From Allium sativum (lineage: Eukaryota; Streptophyta; Magnoliopsida; Asparagales; Amaryllidaceae), in contig CM060912.1 of assembly GCA_030737875.1 (NCBI GenBank), forward strand, positions 126,138,493 through 126,202,492: 64,000 nucleotides of DNA, in the 5' to 3' direction. The translations under genes and the position numbers were made by a program. This document shows, one piece after another, positions 22,121-29,903 of this stretch (positions are counted from its first letter, which is position 1; each line of letters begins with the position of its first letter). A model generated the notes under the pieces. It saw only the letters and a program-made list of their open reading frames with translations. It was not told the DNA's origin and did not search any database.

Positions 22121-24312
22121 GTATCCCTACGGTTGACATCTTTTTTGTTTTTTTAAGTAACCGTGGATATCCACCATCGTTTTACTTGCGTATGGATATT
22201 ATTAACTCTTGTATGTTATTTTTGGTACACTAACTATCCTAAATTTGTCTTTTTGATCAATAATAATGAACTATATCCTTGTTTTCATGGCTTCATAATT
22301 ATCAAGTTTAACTGTTGTATGTTTTTCATAACTATGATAAATTTATACAAATCGTATGTTGCTTCCTCACAATTGCGTAAGTGGACGTTTCCATGGCCTA
22401 TTTACAATGGGCTTCTGCTATCAATATGCTCATCTTGGCGGCCATAGGCTCCATTTTAACTGTGATTGATTCAGTTGTGCATACGTTAGAGATTATTATA
22501 TGGGGTTCTATATGTTATATGATTTATATACTTATTTACAACATTGGCTGCATTTTTCTTCTTGCCGTCTGACTCATCATTTATAGTGATTTTTGTACAG
22601 TTATTGTTGTTCCATGTCACATATTCAAGATTTGGGCTGTTGTTAGAATAATCATCCTGGTATGTTTGATATTATATTTGAATTTGCCGTGTTTCATAAC
22701 TGTATAGGTTCATTGCACATATTCTTGCATTGCAGCCACTCATACTTTCATGGGCTTTAGTTTACATCAGTACAATATCTCCTAGTATTATAATCTAGTT
22801 TTTGCAAGCGCATATAGACTTCAGTTTCAGCTTGCGCTTTATTCACTATTAGGCATGTTGCATCACTTTTGTAGCATTCCTGTTGTCCTAGCATTTTTGC
22901 GTACTATTCTTACATCAACAATTTCTGTCTACTATTTGTATGCCCACAGTTCTGGCCTTTTACCCACTGTCCTTCATACTCGCTGCATACTCCATATGCT
23001 GTTTATTTGGCTTATCTCCGCTGTCTTCGTGTCCGAATGAGCCATCGTCTACTTTTGTTTTCCGTTCTCTGTCAACTGTAGGTGAGTTTATGCTCACTTT
23101 TACTTAAATTCAAGTTGTTTAGTCAAATTTGGATGCTGGAAAATATTAGTTGCTTGCTATTTGTTGTGAATATATTGACTTGCTAAATACACTTGCATGT
23201 GGTTATTTCCTTTTGCTTGGAGTTCCTTGGTTTGCATGCTTTATAGTTACATCTGTATGTATAGTTGCTTTATGAACACTTAGTTTGGGTTAAGTACATT
23301 TGGAACTTGAGCATTTGCTTCCCAGATTTTTTTTTCCTTTTTTCTTTTTCTAATTGAAACTAGTTTTGCCATATGTTGGCTTCATTGATATTGTGTGATT
23401 GACTCTCATACCACGCTGTACATGCTTAAGGATTGAAATATAAAAGTTAGTATACACCCATGACGTCCTGTTGTGTTTCTATGTCAATAAAGCATGAAGT
23501 GTGTTACCTTCCATCTTCCCTTTTCTGACAATTTTTATTTTGGTACTTCTTTGTTTGGGAAGTAGATATAGTAGTAATTGTTTTATTCATACTTAAATAT
23601 CTTAATTTCTCAACCAAACATTGAATCCAGATAACCTAAGACTGCCGGGCTAAGGAAAATTACATTGATAGGATTGTATGTGTCAAATTTCGTTTGGATG
23701 AGGGACACAAAACATTATTTCATTTTTTTTCTCTTTTCTTTCCATTTATTCTCACTTCATTTCTATTTTGCATTGCCTGCGCATGGAAGGCACATTATTG
23801 AGGGGATTCATTTTTCTTTCATTTTTGTTCATTCATGTAAGGACCGAAACAGAGACAAATACATTTTTTTTCCAATGCTTCTTATAAATTTTATGAACTT
23901 TGTATCTATATGCATGCGTATGTGAGTGATCTGCAAATGTTGTGTGCGTGCATAAGTGCTTGTGTGCAAGTGTTGTGTGTGCATGTGTGAGTTAATTATG
24001 AGGTGGGTTTGTATAATGGCATGCGTGAGTTATATTATAAAATAATAAATAAATAAACCTAAGTGGGTGCGTGCAACATGAAATTTGTTGCATGCATGGT
24101 GAACTAATGTACTGCTGTAGTGTTTGGGCACATAAAAAAAAGAAAAAAAAAAGAAGCAAATGACGTTTGTCACTCTATGTTTGCATTAAGTAAAAATATT
24201 TCCTGTTGTGTTTCAGTTGCCTTTAGATTTTATTATTGCATTAAGTTCAGTTATGTATCTCTGCCTAGGAATACTTCGGCTCATCTGGAATTTGATTATT
24301 GATACACAATAT
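22121..24312. other. T-rich intron-like CACTA interior
   Basis: T-rich, with open frames of 60-95 codons on the plus strand rich in Phe/Ile/Leu, as expected by chance in such composition. No family recognised. Confidence 0.5.
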
Positions 24313-24564
24313 ACTACATACAGTGCTTTTACATCATGCGTCTTACCACTAGCATGCCATTATACTATTGCAAAAGTATATGTTGCAACAACAAAAGCCC
24401 ATTGCAAAAAAGTATACTGCAACATCTTATTGCAACGGGCAAAAACTGTTGTGAAAAGGAACCGATCTTTTGTAACTTCGGCTATATAGACGGGCGCTGG
24501 CCTGTTGCAATAGGTCTACTGCAACAGATATGGCCTGTTGCGAAAAGTGATTTTTGTTGTAGTG
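24313..24564. mobile_element. Small CACTA-like element nested in the CACTA
   Basis: The right end TTTTTGTTGTAGTG complements CACTACAACAAAAA. The left end reads ACTACATACAGTGC, with the leading C missing. TAT flanks both sides (24310-24312, 24565-24567), fitting a 3 bp duplication. The 252 bp interior is rich in TGCAACA/TGTTGC words that fold back, and it is non-coding. Confidence 0.45.
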
Positions 24565-24638
24565 TATCCTGCATCTGTTTTCTTCATACTTGTATTATTT
24601 CATTCTACATGAATCTTGATTATATGCCTGTCATTTTG

Positions 24639-24939
24639 TGTTGAGATATTAAGGAAAGATATTACCAATGAGTTAATATTGGAGATAAGGACAATTGAAT
24701 ACCTTACCTTATATTTGGTATTGTATTAAGTGTAAGGTATATTTGGTATTGTATTAAGTGTGAGGTATATTTGTTATTGTATTCAATTAGACCAAATATG
24801 CTTTGGAATATTCTTGTCTGGAGCATTATTATAAGTAGGAAGAATATCCGTTGTAATAGATGAAAGTCAATCAATAAAATGTAGTCTTCTAATGTTCATT
24901 GCTTTGTCTCTCTCCTCTCTCTGATCTAAAATTCTATCA
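24639..24939 (+). repeat. 301 bp LTR in the inverted-end element
   Basis: Starts TGTTGAGATA, ends ATTCTATCA. AATAAAATG near 24873 may be a polyadenylation signal, followed by a TCTCTCTCC pyrimidine stretch. Confidence 0.8.
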
Positions 24940-24952
24940 TGGTATCAGAGCC
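24940..24952 (+). promoter_or_regulatory. tRNA-iMet primer-binding site
   Basis: TGGTATCAGAGCC directly follows the LTR end. Confidence 0.88.
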
Positions 24953-25317
24953 GGGGGAGAAGGAGAGAGATATGTATATATATTGCTAAAAAAAAAAAGA
25001 GTCGGCAGTCCCTATAGCCAGTGCAGCACCGTCGAGTGGTCTTCGCCTCCTCTGCTTCTGGCGATTTGGTTCTCCTACTGATTGAAGAGTATTGGGATGG
25101 AGTTTGTTTATGATGAAGGCTGTTTATGGTGATGAAGTATGGTGATTGTTGGTTGTTGTGGTAGTCGATGTTGTTGTTTTGTGTCTTTCAAAAAAAAAAA
25201 AATCTTGCTGCTGCTTGCGGATTTTTTTTTAGTTTGGCGTTTATTGTGGCTATTCCCCCTGCTGATATATTCTTTTGCTGATGGGTCTATTATGATAACA
25301 ACCAGTCATCTTCCATT

Positions 25318-25745
25318 AACCTCTAGTGGTTGGTCCACTTTTAAAAACCAATATACTCTAGTGGTTGGTCCACTTTAAAAACCATTGACCTCTAGTGGTT
25401 GGTCCACTTTTAAAACCAATATACTCTAGTGGTTGGTCCACTTTAAAAACCATTATTTCTAGTGGTTGGTCCACTTTAAAAACCATTATTGAGTGTGGTC
25501 CACTTTAAAAACCATTTTGAAAACCATTATTGAGTGTGGTCCACTTTAAAAACCATTATTGAGTGTGGTCCACTTTAAAAACCATTATTGACTGTATATT
25601 GAGTGTGGTCCACTTTAAAAACCATTGAGTGTGGTCCACTTTAAAAACCATTATTGAGTGTGGTCCACTTTAAAAACCATTATTGAGTGGTTGGTCCACT
25701 TTAAAAACCATTATTGAGTGGTTGGTCCACTTTAAAAACCGTTTG
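25318..25745. repeat. Tandem GGTCCACTTTAAAAACCATT array
   Basis: Thirteen copies of a GGTCCACTTT core followed by AAAAACCA, spaced 25-45 bases apart in two variants: a proximal one with CTCTAGTGGT before the core and a distal one with TATTGAGTGT. Each copy with TGGTT before the core can fold with its AACCA. Confidence 0.9.
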
Positions 25746-25856
25746 TTAAAAGTGAAGAGTTGCTGACGGCGTATATAAGGTAAGATATTCAATTGTCCTT
25801 ATCTCCAATATTAACTCATTGGTAATATCTTTCCTTAATATCTCAACATTTTGTAG

Positions 25857-25927
25857 ATGAAGTTGAAAGTCTTGCTGCTGCTAGACAGGCTGCCTTATCT
25901 AGTTCGGAGCCTTCAGATTCAATTCAG
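25857..25927 (+). pseudogene. PCH2: Captured PCH2/TRIP13 exon (Walker B region)
   Basis: The exon is preceded by acceptor TTTTGTAG and followed by donor GTTGTTAATAG. It encodes [20 protein letters not shown] plus SIQ, which matches the Walker B/sensor neighbourhood of PCH2 (TRIP13 in animals, CRC1 in rice). PCH2 is the AAA+ ATPase that remodels HORMA proteins during meiosis. The phase-1 acceptor leaves the Asp codon of 'IDE' split over the intron, as in a real gene. The retained introns show DNA-level capture. Only this small part of the ~470-residue protein is present. Confidence 0.88.
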
Positions 25928-26040
25928 GTTGTTAATAGTAGATATTATTGTCGCTCTACTTGCTCCAAGTTCAAAATTCCTTTCATAAGCAAAAAATTTA
26001 TGCTGCATTAAGTTTAAACTGTTTTCATGTTTGATTGCAG

Positions 26041-26131
26041 GTTATGAATGCATTGCTTACTCAAATGGACAAACTGAAAAGTTGGCCAAATGTCACCATT
26101 TTAACAACATCAAATATAACAACTGCAATTG
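26041..26131 (+). pseudogene. PCH2: Captured PCH2/TRIP13 exon (sensor 1 region)
   Basis: Follows acceptor TTTGATTGCAG and ends at a donor (G then GTATGCATC, 26132). It encodes [15 protein letters not shown] then [14 protein letters not shown], the PCH2 block with the sensor-1 Asn in TTSN. The usual second residue is Val (VVNALLTQ). It joins in phase with the exon at 25857-25927 across a 113-base intron. The next PCH2 exon ('DVAFVDRAD') is absent; the sequence switches to an ABC transporter by 26425. Confidence 0.9.
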
Positions 26132-26424
26132 GTATGCATCAAATATTAGCATATGTTAGTAAATAAAAAATATTTAGTCCAATTTACTCTAGCGGTAATA
26201 GTCGTTTTTGCTTAAAAAATTGATTTTATGCAAACAGACACATGATCATTGAATTATTCTTATGGAAACTTATATTTCTTAGCTAGCAAGTAGTTCTAGT
26301 GGCCTGAGCTACCAATTTATTTTTATCAAACTGTTATTATACTTGCTCAGTTAAGATCGGACACAACTAATGTCTTGTTCATTTTTCGAACACAACTAAT
26401 ATCTTGTTCATTTTTCCTTTTCAG
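26132..26424. other. Intron-like junction between captured genes
   Basis: Starts with a splice donor of the PCH2 intron and ends in a pyrimidine-rich TTTTTCCTTTTCAG acceptor belonging to the ABCC fragment. The fusion point lies somewhere inside. A CACAACTAATRTCTTGTTCATTTTT word is duplicated at about 26360-26415. Confidence 0.6.
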
Positions 26425-26580
26425 GTATCATTGGGCCAAACCAACATAGATCTGTTTCTTCCATTATTCATGGGGCTGGCAATTTCCTGATATTTGTTTG
26501 TCATAGCAGTATTAGTAGTTATATATCAAGTAGCTAGGCCAACGATTATATTTATAATTCCATTGGGATGGCTCAACTTG
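26425..26580 (+). pseudogene. Captured ABCC-type ABC transporter exon, TMD2 part 1
   Basis: After the TTTTCAG acceptor, one frame reads QTNIDLFLPLFMGLAIS, a TGA (26488-26490), then VIYQVARPTIIFIIPLGWLNL up to a donor at 26581. This matches the second transmembrane domain of plant ABCC4/ABCC14-type (MRP) transporters (TDQTN.D.F.P, QVAWPT.FF.IPLGWLN). ABCC proteins export conjugated metabolites across the tonoplast or plasma membrane. The nonsense codon and the Trp-to-Arg change in QVAxPT show it is not functional. Confidence 0.85.
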
Positions 26581-26676
26581 GTATACCAGATATGTTGTTT
26601 ATTCTTGGTAAAAATAAAAGTGCTTTCGTTTTTGCTCAAAATGTCTTGTTTTTACAAAGTTAATCTGTCGAAACTT

Positions 26677-26961
26677 TAGGGACCGTTTGATTTATTTTAT
26701 ATTTTGAGTTTTCAGTTTTAATCACAAAAATATGAAAAGAGATGAGGGACGATTGAGGGGACAGAATGAGGATTAGGGTTGACGGGTGTATGAATTATTT
26801 CTTGTTCTCCGTTATTTTTCAAAACACGAAAACTAAAAAATTGTTTTGTTTGTTAACTTCATTTTCTAAATTGGTCGTTTTTCACTATATGCATATGTTA
26901 TGCTTACTTTTATATAGTGGCGAAAATCAAAAACTAGAAATGGTAAACCGACTGCACTCTT
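26677..26961. mobile_element. hAT-like MITE inside the captured ABCC intron
   Basis: Starts TAGGGACCGTTTGATTTA; the reverse complement of the right end is AGAGTGCAGTCGGTTTAC, with TAGTTTTTGATTTTCGC inward. It is an inverted relative of the element at 4933-5306. Non-coding, 285 bp. Confidence 0.55.
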
Positions 26962-27149
26962 ATCATCTACAGTTTGATTAAGCTGAAGTAAATTGTTTAA
27001 AAAAGAAATAAAGTTAAAAAAAATATTTATTATTTTTAGTATCAAACATGATTTCTTTTAGGGTCCAAAATGTTGCTTTTAATTGCTATTGAAACTGTCT
27101 CTGAAATATCACTTCACAGTTTGAAGAGTAATTGTGAATCATTTTGATG

Positions 27150-27467
27150 GAAATATATAATACCACAACGATACTACATTGCAACAAGTCGTGAGTTTAC
27201 TCGTTTGGATGGGGTAACAAAAGCACCGGTCATCCATCATTTTTCAGAAACAATTCTTGGCGTTACAACGATTGGATGCTTCAGAAAGGAGAGAAGGTTT
27301 TGTCAAGAGAATGTTGACAAGGTTAATTCAAGCTTTATGCATGGACATCCATAATAATGCTACTGGTGAATGGCTTGGGTTTAGATTAGAATTGATTGGA
27401 TGCTTTGTACAATGCATTTCAGCACTACGTCTCATGGTGATGCTACCAAGAAATTTTGTTAAATCAG
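27150..27467 (+). pseudogene. Captured ABCC-type ABC transporter exon, TMD2 part 2
   Basis: One frame reads RYYIATSREFTRLDGVTKAP, then VIHHFSETILGVTTIGCFRK to VDKVNSSF, then runs into stops. A shifted frame continues with CMDIHNNATGEWLGFRLELI and ends at LPRNFVKS before donor GTATCC (27468). This is the next block of the same ABCC4/ABCC14-like domain, in the right order after 26580. One frameshift near 27330 and the nonsense codon in the previous exon mark it as a pseudogene. No nucleotide-binding domain is present. Confidence 0.9.
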
Positions 27468-28560
27468 GTATCCGTTTGGAATGCTGGAAATAAAACTCAT
27501 CATTTTCGACAACTTTTGCCTGTTTGTTTTGTTTATTTACGTGCTAACCAATATGGATTGGATTCCTACACACCTATACGAACTAAAATAACATATGTAC
27601 ATATTTTATTATGGGATTAGTTAAAAGCTCGAATATCAAAATTTTGCAAAAGTAACTTAATGTTTTAATCAGTAGGCAATTTAGTGTTTATTCAATCTGG
27701 CATTATGCTTGTCTTTTTGTCCTACCTTTACATTTGATTTGCTAAAGATGATTTTTTTTTAAACATAGTTTCCATTATTTACATATATGCATCTCAAGTC
27801 AAGTCATTTTTGTTGAAAATTGGATTAAAATACGAGTAGGTCTTTTCCTGAAATCAAATCTCCAATATCATGCTTGAAACGAGTAGCAACAATAAGACTC
27901 TACTGGGAAGAAATTAGAGTTGTTCGTGTGCGTAGCATGGGTTCGCACTCATTCATTATATAGACAGTGACTATTAACTGCCATCAAAATTCTATATTAA
28001 TGGTCAAGTACAATGAAAATATAAATTGTCACATGCAATGCATTAAGATGACCAGTACCCATTTCCTTTGAATTGCCATAAAAATTCAATATTAATTGCC
28101 ATAAAAATTCGATATTAATTGCCATAAATATTCAATATTTAATTAAAATGTTAAACGTTTCATGTTAGCATAAAAGTTATTTAGAAAATTATTAATGAGC
28201 CAAAGCATCATGAATTCATTCTCGTGCTTTAAAAAGAAACTTCTAACGTAAGGATAGCACCATTATGTTTTAATTTAGTCAGTTACTGACCATTTATTCA
28301 TCAACATATCTTTTGTTGACAATCCGTAATTCTTTTAACTAACTGTATGTATTATACATCAATTTGCCTAAACTATGTTGCAAATATATCTTGATTAGAT
28401 AAGTACCCAGGCCTGCTCATGTTCCTCAGTCCTAGTCCTCCTTTTGCTTTGGGTTTGCACGCAGTTTGCTAATTAACTTTGTTATATTTTCATTGCCACA
28501 TGAAATTAGCGTAGATTTGTACCATTTTATGGATGATAACCTTGGGCACTTGCTAATTAA
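27468..28560. other. CACTA interior downstream of the ABCC fragment
   Basis: AT-rich and intron-like. It holds a three-copy ATTGCCATAAAAATTCRATA repeat (28070-28135) and a CGTGTGCGTAGCATGGG stem-like word at 27928 reminiscent of Helitron 3' hairpins. No further ABCC exon was found. Confidence 0.5.
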
Positions 28561-28830
28561 CTGAGTTGCTTGCTGCTGAATTGCATGCAACTCAGTTTTA
28601 AAATAAGTTGCAGCTCAGTTTTAAAACCGAGTTGCTTGCAACTCAGTTAAGCAACTCAGCAAGTAACTCGGTTTTAAAACTGAGCTACAACTCAACTCAG
28701 TTTAAAACTGAGTTGCTTGCAACTCGGTTTTAAAATCGAGTTGCTTACAACTCAGTTTTAAAACTGAGTTGTAACTTAGTTTAGAATTTGCAAGCAACTC
28801 AGTTTTGAACTATTGAGTTGCAATTCAGTC
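28561..28830. repeat. Lattice of alternating palindromes (GAGTTGC/GCAACTC)
   Basis: About fourteen GAGTTGC/GCAACTC words alternate in orientation, joined by TTTTAAAA or TTGC linkers. GCAACTCAGTTTTAAAACTGA and ACTGAGTTGCTTGCAACTCAG are both near-perfect palindromes that overlap. Confidence 0.9.
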
Positions 28831-29355
28831 CGTTATTTTTTTTTAGCACACTTTTTAACACAATTGCTGAATATTTTGCAAGTAACTCATGATGACTTCT
28901 GTTTTTTCATGTAAAAATGAATGCATTTATATTTTGTCGGTACTTATGCAGGAGGATGAAAAAAACATAATTTGGAATGTAACGATAACGAGGTAGCAAA
29001 CATGTTAATTAATAAAATCCTGAATTTCTCATGACTTCGTCATCATCATCTTCGTAAGCTGGTTGGGTATGTATGTTAGACTAATTTTTGTGTAAATATG
29101 GCGTTATGTGGTTTTAGTATGGTTATGGATGATGTGTTTGTATTTGGGATAATGTTAGCACTAACTGAATAGTTTTGTTGTTCATAATTCAGCTTGGTGT
29201 GTTAATTGATGAAGGATTATGGATGTTGTGGTTTTTTTTGTATGTGATTATGAATGTTCTTTTTAGTTCTAAATTAATATCGTTGGCTAATTTATCGTTT
29301 TTTTAATATGTTATTTATTTCAGTGTTCGCAGTTGAATAATGTTAGTTCGATATA

Positions 29356-29369
29356 CGTATGTATGTATG

Positions 29370-29420
<51 letters not shown>
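29356..29420. repeat. (GTAT)n/(AT)n microsatellite
   Basis: GTATGTATGTATGT followed by about 20 AT units. Confidence 0.95.
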
Positions 29421-29423
<3 letters not shown>

Positions 29424-29439
29424 GATTAGAAGGGGAATA

Positions 29440-29900
29440 GCGGCGGATTACCAACAAAAAAGGGAGGTTAAGTTTACTTCAATTTAATTTCCGTCGCTAA
29501 TCCTTTGCTGAATAGTAAGGGTTTACTGACAAAAAAAAGAGCCAAATTTTTTGTTAAAATTTTTTGTCTCTAATCCCTTGGTAATTAGTAAGGGTTTACC
29601 GACGGCTTTTGTAAATAATATTTTATACTAAATTAATAATCTGTCGGTAAATCGTCGGTATATAAATAAAAAGTAAAATAAAAGTAAATTAATAAATAAT
29701 ATTTATTTTTGTTATAAAATAAGTTAAATGACGGTAAATTGTCGTAAAATTCATGCTAAATTCCGTCGCAAAATCTGACACAGATACCGTCAAGCGTTTT
29801 GCCGATCGAACCATTAAGTCGGAAATCCGTCGCTAATGCCTGTTTAGCGACGGATTAGCAGCGTTTTCTACCGCTGCTAATTCCGGTTTTTCTTGTAGTG
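29440..29900. repeat. CACTA right end and subterminal repeats
   Basis: Repeated CCGTCGCTAAT-like words and a TTAGCGACGGATTAGCAGCG stretch that folds with the end, finishing at TTTTTCTTGTAGTG. Confidence 0.85.
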
Positions 29901-29903
29901 ATA

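Larger units (their letters stand above)
24639..25848 (+). mobile_element. LTR element with inverted ends (solo insertion)
   Basis: The left end is a 301 bp LTR (24639-24939) starting TGTTGAGATATT, followed by PBS TGGTATCAGAGCC at 24940. The right end is not a direct LTR but an inverted copy of the first 76 bases of that LTR, ending ..AATATCTCAACA at 25848. TTTTG flanks both sides (24634-24638, 25849-25853), so the whole 1.2 kb unit was integrated once. It sits in the intron just before the captured PCH2 exon, the duplicated TTTTG being part of the TTTTGTAG splice acceptor. Confidence 0.85.
20240..29900. mobile_element. CACTA (CMC/EnSpm) transposon with captured host gene fragments
   Basis: 9661 bp. 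It starts CACTACAAGAAAAATCG, and its right end is the complement of CACTACAAGAAAAACCG, flanked by a 3 bp duplication ATA (20237-20239 and 29901-29903). Subterminal CCGTCGCTAAT/TTAGCGACGG words recur at both ends (20288-20470 and 29440-29880), as in plant CACTA elements. No TNPD/TNPA-like transposase is seen, so it is non-autonomous. The interior carries PCH2 and ABCC exons with introns, a 5'UTR-like island, and nested small elements. Confidence 0.92.

Noticed and set aside
22381..22572. Hydrophobic 63-codon frame as a membrane protein gene
   Set aside because: T-rich DNA yields Phe/Leu/Ile frames by chance; the start is not ATG and no family is recognised.
25318..25745. CRISPR-like array
   Set aside because: Eukaryotic context; the spacers are variants of the repeat itself, not unique sequences.
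24639..25848. Simple TIR DNA transposon
   Set aside because: The left 301 bases end in TCTATCA plus a perfect tRNA-iMet PBS, and the duplication is 5 bp, all LTR-retrotransposon traits.
29356..29420. Centromere or telomere satellite
   Set aside because: Just a GTAT/AT microsatellite; no telomere repeat or long satellite monomer in the window.
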